Notes under the pieces: model-generated
Database searches by the model: none
Seen by the model: only the letters and a program-made list of their open reading frames with translations
Told to the model about the DNA's origin: nothing
NCBI RefSeq assembly: GCF_028751035.1
Contig: NZ_CP063534.1
Span: 1 to 37,187 of the forward strand
Reading direction: 5' to 3'
Source of the DNA: Helicobacter winghamensis ATCC BAA-430
GTDB taxonomy: Bacteria > Campylobacterota > Campylobacteria > Campylobacterales > Helicobacteraceae
DNA: 37,187 nucleotides
Translations under genes and position numbers: made by a program
Shown: piece by piece, positions 25,065-30,959 of the stretch
Layout: each line of letters starts with the position of its first letter
How positions within the stretch are numbered: the first letter of the stretch is position 1

Positions 25065-26291
25065 ATGCCACAAAAAAGAATTTATTTGTATGTTCCTTTT
25101 AAAGATAAAGAAAAAGCAAGATTGTTGGGAGCTATGTGGGACGAAAAAGAAAAAAAATGGTTTGCTCCAAAAAGCTTGGATAAAAATATTTTTGCACAAT
25201 GGCTTTATCCACACCAAAAAAAAGATTTTTCATTTGACGAAAATGAAGTGCTAACAACTTTCAAATTTGCTTTAGAAAAACAAGGCTTAATTATCAGTGG
25301 CTTACCCATTATGGATGGTAAAATTCATAGAGTGAAAACTACAACGGATAAGGGCAGAGAAATGAGTGGGGCTTATAGTGGGTTTTTAAATGAATATCCT
25401 GCGGGTTTTATTCAAAACTTTAAAACAGGAATTAAAGAAAATTGGAAAATGCCCTTAGAAAATGCGAAACAAAATATTATAAATTATCAAACTATTAATA
25501 AAAATTCTGCATCGCACATAAACAATAATATTAAGCAGGATATTTTGAAACTTCAGCAAAAAACTGCACTTAAAATTGAAAAAGAATACAGCGAAGCCCA
25601 TTGGGCTTATTCTAATCATCCTTACCTAATCAAAAAAGGTTTTAGCGAAAATTTTTATTTAAAACAAGATAGTAAAGGCTCTCTTCTTATTCCCCTAAAA
25701 GACGAAAATGGAAAAATATGGTCTGTGCAAAGAATTTTTCCAAATGGCGATAAAATCATCGGTATCATCAAAACAAAAGAAGAAAAAGAACAAGGCATTG
25801 AATACTCCGCAAGAAAATCTGGGTGCTTTCACATCATAGGTGCAAAAAGCTTAGAATATTGTAAAGAATTTATCATAGCAGAAGGCTTTGCTACTGCTGC
25901 AACAATTTATAAAGCACTTGAAAAACCTGTTATAATGGGTGTAGATGCTGGCAATTTACTCAAAATAGTTGAAGCCTTAAAGGATAAATTTCAAAATATC
26001 CCTATCACTATAATCGCAGATAATGATAGAAAGAGAGAATTGCAGGGATTTTCTAATGTCGGCGTAGAAACAGCAAAAGAAATCCAACAAAAATTTTCAA
26101 ACATTAAAATTATTATTCCAAAGATTAGCGACCAAGAAGCAGAGCAGGGAATGAGCGATTTTAATGATATTTTCCTAAAAAAAGGGCTTGAAGAAGTTAA
26201 AAAACAACTGCACTCTATTGATTTTCAAAACAAACTTAAAGATTTTAAAAACTCTGCGAAACAACATAATGAACAAGAGCTTATAAGATAG
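25065..26291 (+). CDS. TraC-like primase: DUF5710, primase-type region and Toprim
   Basis: 408 aa. Residues 5-45 form a DUF5710-type domain (IYLYVPFKDKEKARLLGAMW then KWFAP). Next comes a region typical of plasmid TraC primases (GLPIMDGKIHRVKTTTDKGR, then G-F-L-N-E-Y-P-A-G). The C-terminal half has a Toprim domain (FIIAEGFATAATIYKAL, then MGVDAGN, IADNDRKRE), with Glu and Asp-x-Asp as metal ligands. No zinc finger is visible. It should prime the complementary strand on transferred DNA, and RP4 TraC is itself delivered to the recipient. The C-terminus, D-F-Q-N-K-L-K-D-F-K, resembles the tail of the three cargo candidates. AAGGAAAC precedes the ATG. Confidence 0.8.
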   Translation: MPQKRIYLYVPFKDKEKARLLGAMWDEKEKKWFAPKSLDKNIFAQWLYPHQKKDFSFDENEVLTTFKFALEKQGLIISGLPIMDGKIHRVKTTTDKGREMSGAYSGFLNEYPAGFIQNFKTGIKENWKMPLENAKQNIINYQTINKNSASHINNNIKQDILKLQQKTALKIEKEYSEAHWAYSNHPYLIKKGFSENFYLKQDSKGSLLIPLKDENGKIWSVQRIFPNGDKIIGIIKTKEEKEQGIEYSARKSGCFHIIGAKSLEYCKEFIIAEGFATAATIYKALEKPVIMGVDAGNLLKIVEALKDKFQNIPITIIADNDRKRELQGFSNVGVETAKEIQQKFSNIKIIIPKISDQEAEQGMSDFNDIFLKKGLEEVKKQLHSIDFQNKLKDFKNSAKQHNEQELIR

Positions 26292-26304
26292 CTTTATATT
26301 TTTG

Positions 26305-26310
26305 TATAAT
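26305..26310 (+). promoter_or_regulatory. -10 box upstream of eexN
   Basis: TTTTTGTATAAT with the hexamer at 26305-26310 lies about 85 bases before eexN, in a 103-base AT-only gap. The 16-base word ATATTAATAAATAATA (26309-26324) recurs before parA at 14307-14322, possibly a shared operator, though it consists of A and T alone. Confidence 0.35.
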
Positions 26311-26394
26311 ATTAATAAATAATAATATATTTAAATATATTTTAATAAATAAAATTATATAATAACAAATATTTTAATACATCAAGGAGACACA

Positions 26395-26670
26395 ATGAAA
26401 AATGTCATTAAACTAGGTTTGCTTAGTGCAGTTGTTGCCACTTTATTTTCTGCTTGTTCTTCAGAGCCAAAGAGTGTGCAATATTATGAAGATCCAAAAA
26501 ATGCTAAAGAATTGGAAGCTAAAATCAAAGAATGCGATAAAAACGCTAATTCTGCAAAAACTAATACAGAATGTGCAAATGCTTACAAAGCACGATACTC
26601 AAAATCACTTCAGAAGCCGAGAGAAAGTGCTATGGAGTTTTTCAAAAATCAAAATGCAAATGATAAATAA
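26395..26670 (+). CDS. eexN: EexN-family entry-exclusion lipoprotein, chimeric C-terminus
   Basis: 91 aa lipoprotein with signal peptide and lipobox FSAC, followed by the EexN-type opening SSEPKSVQYYEDP, K-x-K-I-K-E-C-D and T-E-C-A-N-A. EexN proteins in the recipient envelope block entry of a related plasmid. From about residue 68 the protein is no longer its own: the last 24 residues (YSKSLQKPRESAMEFFKNQN...) are identical to the VirB5 C-terminus because of the 168-bp repeat. The exclusion domain may still work, but the natural C-terminus is probably lost. AAGGAG upstream of the ATG. Confidence 0.8.
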   Translation: MKNVIKLGLLSAVVATLFSACSSEPKSVQYYEDPKNAKELEAKIKECDKNANSAKTNTECANAYKARYSKSLQKPRESAMEFFKNQNANDK

Positions 26671-26762
26671 TGAAAGATCTTTTTCAAACTCTGGGTCTAA
26701 GTATAGAACAAATTATTAATGCCATTAGACAAACAGGAACAAGCGATAAGATTGCTGAACTT
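26595..26762 (+). repeat. 168-bp direct repeat, copy B
   Basis: Identical to 37113-37187 joined to 1-93. It covers the last 73 coding bases of virB5, the TAATG overlap and the first 31 codons of virB6, here attached to eexN. Same orientation as copy A and 10,518 bp away, so RecA-dependent recombination could excise the interval. Confidence 0.95.
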
Positions 26763-26765
26763 TAA
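26670..26765 (+). pseudogene. virB6: virB6 fragment (31 codons)
   Basis: Exact copy of the first 31 virB6 codons, then a TAA stop created at the repeat boundary. It overlaps the chimeric eexN stop as TAATG, just as virB6 overlaps virB5, so a 31-residue peptide could still be made. It cannot function as VirB6. Confidence 0.9.
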
Positions 26766-26788
26766 GCCTTTAAAATAAAAAGGCTTAA
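26762..26788. terminator. Bidirectional hairpin terminator
   Basis: TTAAGCCTTT (26762-26771) pairs fully with AAAGGCTTAA (26779-26788) around a 7-base A/T loop. A/T-rich bases lie on each side. It serves the eexN transcript from the left and the two small minus-strand genes from the right. It begins exactly at the repeat boundary. Confidence 0.7.
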
Positions 26789-26802
26789 TGCTTCTCATCA
26801 CT

Positions 26803-26895
26803 TTAAATACTGCCTTTTTCAAGCATCTTAACAATCATTAAAGCAGAACCAAAAAAGGCAATTAAAGCAAAAACCGCACAGAGTATCCCTAACAT
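26803..26895 (-). CDS. 30-residue single-span membrane peptide
   Basis: MLGILCAVFALIAFFGSALM followed by IVKMLEKGSI: one membrane helix with a short basic tail. The ATG overlaps the stop of the upstream gene (TAATG), with GGAG just before it, so translation is coupled. It is followed by the terminator at 26762-26788. Not recognised; the size and form recall small toxin or regulatory membrane peptides, without further evidence. Confidence 0.5.
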   Translation of the reverse strand: MLGILCAVFALIAFFGSALMIVKMLEKGSI

Positions 26896-27125
26896 TACTC
26901 CAACTCCTCAATTTGTTTTAAAATTTTATATATTCTCTTGCTAAAAGCATACAACAAAATACAAGCAAAAATAACCCCTAAAACAATAAACAATGCTTGT
27001 ATCCAATCAATGCGACTATAATTTAAAACACAAAAACCAAATATTCCAAATAAAGCGGTGAGAAAAGCCAACATTAATGCTTTTAAAACATCAATTTCTA
27101 ATTTTATTCTCTCTTTTTTACTCAT
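26895..27125 (-). CDS. Small two-span membrane protein
   Basis: 76 aa: a charged N-terminus, two hydrophobic segments (about 14-34 and 41-61) and a basic/acidic C-terminal helix. Not recognised. The ATG lies only 6 bases after a strong extended -10, so the mRNA may be leaderless. It forms a two-gene minus-strand unit with the 30-residue peptide, placed between the terminator and the replication origin. Confidence 0.6.
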   Translation of the reverse strand: MSKKERIKLEIDVLKALMLAFLTALFGIFGFCVLNYSRIDWIQALFIVLGVIFACILLYAFSKRIYKILKQIEELE

Positions 27126-27131
27126 ATGAGG

Positions 27132-27140
27132 ATTATAGCA
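27132..27140 (-). promoter_or_regulatory. Extended -10 promoter, probably leaderless transcript
   Basis: On the minus strand the sequence reads TGCTATAAT, a perfect extended -10. The ATG of the 76-aa membrane protein follows after CCTCAT. Transcription would start at or within a base or two of the ATG, leaving no room for a Shine-Dalgarno site. Confidence 0.6.
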
Positions 27141-27299
27141 TAAAAATATTTTACTCTCGCTTTTTGTATATAACTTTTCTTTTGGAGTATTTCAAAATTG
27201 CTGTATTTGCAATTTTTTATAAAAGTTCAAAAATTTTAATTTTTGATTTACCGAATTAATTATTATTAATAAATTTAAGTAATTTAATAAATTTAGAGA

Positions 27300-27597
27300 C
27301 TATTCTATTTAAGTCAATTTATATTATATTTAAGTCAAAAACTATTCTATTTAAGTCAATTTATATTATATTTAAGTCAAAAACTATTCTATTTAAGTCA
27401 ATTTTATTTGTAGATTTGCTTTTGGTGGAGCGAAAAATATTGACATAGATATAATAAACTATTCTATTTAAGTCAATTTTAGTAGATTTGAAGTATTTTT
27501 TACATAGATATAATAAATATTGACATAGATATAATATTTTAGTATAATTCGCAGTAAAAATTCGTTGATTTGTCAAAAACTATTCTATTTAAGTCAA
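27300..27597. repeat. oriV: Iteron array, probable replication origin (oriV)
   Basis: 18-bp iterons, consensus CTATTCTATTTAAGTCAA. Exact copies start at 27300, 27342, 27384, 27459 and 27580. Copies with two changes (ATATTATATTTAAGTCAA) start at 27321 and 27363. The first five are therefore in tandem with an exact 21-bp pitch, two helical turns. Three further diverged copies in the opposite orientation (TTGACATAGATATAATA type, about 14/18 to the consensus) are at 27440, 27499 and 27520, the last two again 21 bp apart. The array fills most of the 490-bp gene-free interval 27126-27615; 27141-27299 is AT-rich with no structure I can name. Rep is encoded just downstream and is the expected binder. 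Confidence 0.88.
27543..27548 (+). promoter_or_regulatory. -10 box of the hicBA-rep operon inside the iterons
   Basis: AGTATAATTCGC, with hexamer TATAAT at 27543-27548, is the best -10 before hicB. The transcript would start near 27555, and the last iteron (27580-27597) then lies in the leader. Binding of Rep to the iterons could therefore repress the operon. Confidence 0.55.
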
Positions 27598-27615
27598 TAA
27601 ATTGGAGAATATCAA

Positions 27616-27834
27616 ATGTTATTGAATGTTATCATTGAAAAAGATCAAGATGGATATTTTGCACGCATTTTAGAGCTTGAAGGTTGTGTTTCACAAGGCA
27701 ATACTTATGAAGAGGCTTTGTTTAATATAAAAGAAGCAGGGGAACTTTATTTAGAAAGCCTTAAAAGTGAAGAAAAAAGAACTATTGAAAATAAAATAAC
27801 CTCAATTGTTCCTGTGGTTTTAGCCAATGCCTGA
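27616..27834 (+). CDS. hicB: HicB-type antitoxin
   Basis: 72 aa HicB-like protein with the partially degraded RNase H-like fold: IIEKDQDGYFARILELEGCVSQGNTYEEALFNIKEA. It neutralises HicA. No C-terminal DNA-binding domain is visible, so any autoregulation would need another factor. It precedes the toxin gene, the less usual hicB-hicA order, and overlaps it by 8 bases. TTGGAGA lies upstream of the ATG. Confidence 0.85.
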   Translation: MLLNVIIEKDQDGYFARILELEGCVSQGNTYEEALFNIKEAGELYLESLKSEEKRTIENKITSIVPVVLANA

Positions 27835-28030
27835 ATTGCCAAGAATGACTGCAAAAGAAGCAGAAAGGCTTTTATTGCAAAATGGTTTTTTGATTGATAG
27901 GCAAAAAGGTAGCCATAGAATCTATAAAAAAGATTCTTATAGAATGGTTATTCCTCATCATAGTGGAGAGATTTTACATCCTAAAATCATAAAGCAACTT
28001 TTTGAAATTATTGAAATGAGCAAGGAATAA
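27827..28030 (+). CDS. hicA: HicA-type mRNA interferase toxin
   Basis: 67 aa HicA: a dsRBD-like fold with the catalytic His at H30 in KGSHRIYKK and the strand MVIPHHSGEILHPKIIKQL. It cleaves mRNA when not bound by HicB, so loss of the plasmid would be toxic. The rep ATG follows 2 bases after its stop, which puts addiction and replication genes on one transcript. Confidence 0.88.
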   Translation: MPELPRMTAKEAERLLLQNGFLIDRQKGSHRIYKKDSYRMVIPHHSGEILHPKIIKQLFEIIEMSKE

Positions 28031-28032
28031 AA

Positions 28033-29826
28033 ATGCCAAAACGCAATACTATTGATACCATCACACTTGGGATTTTTAGCGATGAAAATGTTTCTGTGAT
28101 TTGTGAAGATACCATTAAATTAGAAAAAGGCTCTGTCGCTGTGCTAAGTGGCAATAGTGAAGTGGGTAAATCTTTCTTAGCTTTAAAAATTTGTGCTAAT
28201 GCTATCAATGATGGCTTAAAACCTTTTTTTTGGAGTATAGAAGACAAAAATCAAGCAATTTTAGAACGCATTAAAAATATAGAAAATTTTTATCCTTTTA
28301 ATACTGCGGAACTTGAATTTTCTAATGAACTTCCAAAAATTGATAAAGAACCTATAAGTAGCTTAAAAGAAGAGCTTAATGAATTAGCAGATTGCGATTT
28401 AATCGTCATTGATACCTTTAGTGCATTTTTTTCAATTTTAGGTTTTAAAGACCAAAATAATCAAAATGATGTGCAAAGTTTTTTTAATGTTTTAACAGAT
28501 GTGGCTAAATCAAATAAACAAGCTATTTTACTACTTCATCACTTGGATAAAAAAGGTGAAAGTCTTATGGGTAGCTCTGTCATTATTAATGCTCCTAGAC
28601 TTGTTTATAAGCTTTCATTTCAAAAAGGAGAGGATAAAAGTTCTACCACCTATCGTTTGCTTGAAGTTTTAAAAGACAATAATAATATCAATGCTGGAGA
28701 ATTTCAAAAAACAATTAAAGTCTTGCAAAATAATAGCATTGATGAGCCTTTAATCAAAGATGTGAAAGTGGAAAATATTGACAATCATACCTTAGAGATT
28801 ATCAATAAAAAAGATATTTCTGCTGTTAATGTTAATGATTTAGCAGAGGGTTATGTAACAATGAATGAGAATAGAGGAGTCTTTTATCTAAGCTCACGCA
28901 AACTTACTGATACTAATTTTTATAAAGCTTTTAAAGAAAATGATAATAAAGTATCGTTTGAAATGATTGGTTCAAATGGTTCATCTTATGCGATTACCCT
29001 TAAAAACTCTTTGCTTACACAAACACATAGAAATATTTTAGACGCTTTGTTTTTGTATATTAAGAAAAATGTAGATACCAGTGTTATAAGAAAGTATCAA
29101 GAGCAATTTTGGGATATGGAAGTAAGATTAGAACCTTATAAATTTTTAAAACAATATCTCAATAAAGCTCCTAGCAATTATTCGTGGTTGAAACAAAAAT
29201 TTACGGAAATTTCTCGCTTTGCGTATGATTTATCTTTTACTCAAAATATTGAAGTTAAAGACAAGCAGACAACTACTCAAAGAGATAAGGGAATTTTGAT
29301 GTTTGATTCTGTGGAGCGTATCACAAAAGAAAATGGCGTAATTGTGTCTGTATTTGTGCTAACAGTTCGCAGAGAATATATCAAAAGACTTGAAACAGAA
29401 TCAACACTCTCTTATGATGATGATTTATCAAAAATTCTTATTGATTTAAATTCTTTAGTGGCTCAAGATTTAATAAGATTTTTAACAAGTTTTCCTGATA
29501 AAAAAATCCTTAGTTATAGTGAGTTTTGCGAAATTAAGGCTTATAAATTCTATAAAGAAAACTCCATAATTTCAAAACAAAAGAAAGAAATTATTAAGCT
29601 AAAGAATAAGCTTATAGAATTTGGTATTAATATCTATGGTAAAGGTGTGGAATTCGCCGATTATGATGACGAATTCTTTTATCGTAAATATAAAAATGAA
29701 AATGATTTATTTTTCATCTACAAAAGCAATAATAGGGTAAAAAGATATATCAAGCGTAATGACCCTATGAATCAATTAAACACCAAAAATAACAAATTCC
29801 TTTTGCAGAAGTCTTTGTTTGATTAA
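28033..29826 (+). CDS. repA: Replication protein: RepA-like RecA-fold ATPase fused to an initiator-like region
   Basis: 597 aa. The N-terminal half (about 1-240) is a RecA/RepA-like hexameric ATPase: Walker A GNSEVGKS (40-47), FFWSIEDK, Walker B DLIVIDTFSAFF, and LLLHHLDKKGESLMGSS. The C-terminal half (about 320-590) has no Walker motif and looks like winged-helix initiator sequence (TQTHRNILDALFLYIKKN, YSWLKQKFTEISRF, VFVLTVRREYIKRL). Together with the iterons this suggests origin binding and unwinding in one polypeptide. It is cotranscribed with hicBA. The ATPase is clear; the initiator reading of the second half is my inference. Confidence 0.75.
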   Translation: MPKRNTIDTITLGIFSDENVSVICEDTIKLEKGSVAVLSGNSEVGKSFLALKICANAINDGLKPFFWSIEDKNQAILERIKNIENFYPFNTAELEFSNELPKIDKEPISSLKEELNELADCDLIVIDTFSAFFSILGFKDQNNQNDVQSFFNVLTDVAKSNKQAILLLHHLDKKGESLMGSSVIINAPRLVYKLSFQKGEDKSSTTYRLLEVLKDNNNINAGEFQKTIKVLQNNSIDEPLIKDVKVENIDNHTLEIINKKDISAVNVNDLAEGYVTMNENRGVFYLSSRKLTDTNFYKAFKENDNKVSFEMIGSNGSSYAITLKNSLLTQTHRNILDALFLYIKKNVDTSVIRKYQEQFWDMEVRLEPYKFLKQYLNKAPSNYSWLKQKFTEISRFAYDLSFTQNIEVKDKQTTTQRDKGILMFDSVERITKENGVIVSVFVLTVRREYIKRLETESTLSYDDDLSKILIDLNSLVAQDLIRFLTSFPDKKILSYSEFCEIKAYKFYKENSIISKQKKEIIKLKNKLIEFGINIYGKGVEFADYDDEFFYRKYKNENDLFFIYKSNNRVKRYIKRNDPMNQLNTKNNKFLLQKSLFD

Positions 29827-29869
29827 CATTAAGTCTTAAAATCATATAATTCCAAGTAGAATTAAATTA

Positions 29870-29893
29870 TTATAAAAAAATGTTCGTTAAATT
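29870..29893 (+). repeat. 24-bp inverted repeat, left arm
   Basis: Perfect inverse of 30644-30667; core AATGTTCGTTAAATT. It lies 43 bases after the rep stop and 26 bases beyond the 3' end of the recombinase gene. Not internally palindromic. Confidence 0.85.
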
Positions 29894-29918
29894 AAAACTA
29901 TATCAAATAAAACTTAAT

Positions 29919-30536
29919 TTATGATAAACTCTTTGTTATTAGTTTTCTTGATTTGCAAAAATTGTAAAATGTTACATAGCTACCTTTTTTGCCTATATAC
30001 TTCCAAATAGATTTTAAAGATAATTCTTTATCTATGAGTTCTTTAATTGTTTCCAAATGCTCATCATACATACTAGAATAAGAGCCAACAGGACGCCCTA
30101 AAATCTTTCCATTTGCTCTAGCTTTTTCAAGTCCAGCCTTTGTTCTTTGTGAGATAAAATCTTTTTCTACTTCTGCCATATAGGTATAAAAACTCAGCAA
30201 TAATTTTGAGTGGGCACTATTAAAACTGCTAAGTTCAGGTTGTTTTAAAAAGACAAATTGAACTCCTTGTTCTGATAACTCTAAAATCAAATTCATAGTT
30301 TCAAACATACTCCTACCAAGTCTCGAAATTTCATAAACAATTAATATATCGCCCTTGTTAACTTTAGATTTCAATTCATTAATTCTTCTTTTATGCGGAC
30401 TTTTAGTGGAGCTTTGCTGCACTTCTACAAATTCATCTATATTCAATTTTTCATTAAAAGCATATTGTAAAATTTGATATTTTTGTGTTTCTATATCCTG
30501 TTTATTAGTGCTTACCCTAATGTATGCTAAAACCAT
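29919..30536 (-). CDS. Serine recombinase (resolvase/invertase family)
   Basis: 205 aa small serine recombinase. The catalytic Ser is S9 in AYIRVSTNKQDIETQ. The catalytic-domain stretch IVYEISRLGRSMFETMNLI and the long helix region (YTYMAEVEKDFISQRTKAGL, then GRPVGS) are typical of the resolvase/invertase group. A C-terminal helix-turn-helix follows (about 160-200). It may resolve plasmid dimers or invert DNA; the perfect inverted repeats enclosing just this gene favour inversion or a minimal mobile unit. AGGAG precedes the ATG on the minus strand. Confidence 0.88.
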   Translation of the reverse strand: MVLAYIRVSTNKQDIETQKYQILQYAFNEKLNIDEFVEVQQSSTKSPHKRRINELKSKVNKGDILIVYEISRLGRSMFETMNLILELSEQGVQFVFLKQPELSSFNSAHSKLLLSFYTYMAEVEKDFISQRTKAGLEKARANGKILGRPVGSYSSMYDEHLETIKELIDKELSLKSIWKYIGKKGSYVTFYNFCKSRKLITKSLS

Positions 30537-30643
30537 ATTTCTCCTACTACAAAATTCGTTGATTTAATTAAATGGTATAAATACACTTAATTATAACACA
30601 ATGTATGTATTAAATTATACTTTTTATAGATATAAAAAATAAG
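30537..30643. promoter_or_regulatory. Promoter region between recombinase and virB2
   Basis: Divergent intergenic region inside the inverted-repeat segment. On the minus strand TATAAT (30590-30595) is a candidate -10 for the recombinase. On the plus strand TATAGATATAAAA (30625-30637) is a candidate -10 for virB2 and the downstream transfer genes. If the plus-strand promoter is real it lies within the invertible interval. No other gene seen here. Confidence 0.4.
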
Positions 30644-30667
30644 AATTTAACGAACATTTTTTTATAA
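30644..30667 (+). repeat. 24-bp inverted repeat, right arm
   Basis: Perfect inverse of 29870-29893. It ends 2 bases before the AGGAG ribosome binding site of virB2, so it lies in the virB2 leader. The enclosed segment is 798 bp and contains only the serine recombinase gene. Confidence 0.85.
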
Positions 30668-30680
30668 CAAGGAGAAAAAA

Positions 30681-30941
30681 ATGAAAAAATCACTCGCTTT
30701 GGTTCTTATAAGTTCCACATTTTTATTTGGAGCTGGTGGGATAGATAAAGTTAATACTTTTTTGCAGAATTTAAGCACAGCTTTCTATGCTATTGGCGTA
30801 TTTATACTTACTATTGCAATTATGTGGGGTGGTTCTAAAATAATGTTTCAAGGACAAACACTTAGAGAGGTTGCTCCTATTTTTATCGGTGGTATTCTTT
30901 TTGGTTCGGCTTCGGCACTTGCTGGTTATTTTATTTCATAA
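30681..30941 (+). CDS. virB2: VirB2/TrbC pilin
   Basis: 86 aa major pilin precursor: a signal peptide (MKKSLALVLISSTFLFGAGG), then two membrane segments (FYAIGVFILTIAIMWGGSKIM and PIFIGGILFGSASALAGYFI) with a short loop, the normal VirB2 topology. First gene of the transfer operon, with AAGGAGA just upstream and the inverted repeat before that. virB3/4 starts 18 bases after its stop. Confidence 0.9.
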   Translation: MKKSLALVLISSTFLFGAGGIDKVNTFLQNLSTAFYAIGVFILTIAIMWGGSKIMFQGQTLREVAPIFIGGILFGSASALAGYFIS

Positions 30942-30959
30942 CTTGCAACAGGATTAAAA

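Noticed and set aside
26426-26719. 97-codon plus-strand ORF overlapping eexN and the virB6 fragment
   Set aside because: No good ribosome binding site, Lys/Gln-rich shadow of eexN; the eexN frame has a signal peptide, lipobox and family motifs.
27300-27401. Tandem 42-bp or 21-bp repeats read as a CRISPR array
   Set aside because: Intervals between repeats are 3 bp, there are no unique spacers and no cas genes; they are iterons.
27557-27571. AAAATTCGTTGATTT repeated exactly at 30551-30565, close to the recombinase gene, as a possible recombination site pair
   Set aside because: In 37 kb of such AT-rich DNA several exact 15-mer repeats are expected by chance; there is no dyad structure and the similarity does not extend.
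27361-27576. 71-codon minus-strand ORF across the iterons
   Set aside because: Its sequence is just the translated iteron repeats, with no ribosome binding site.
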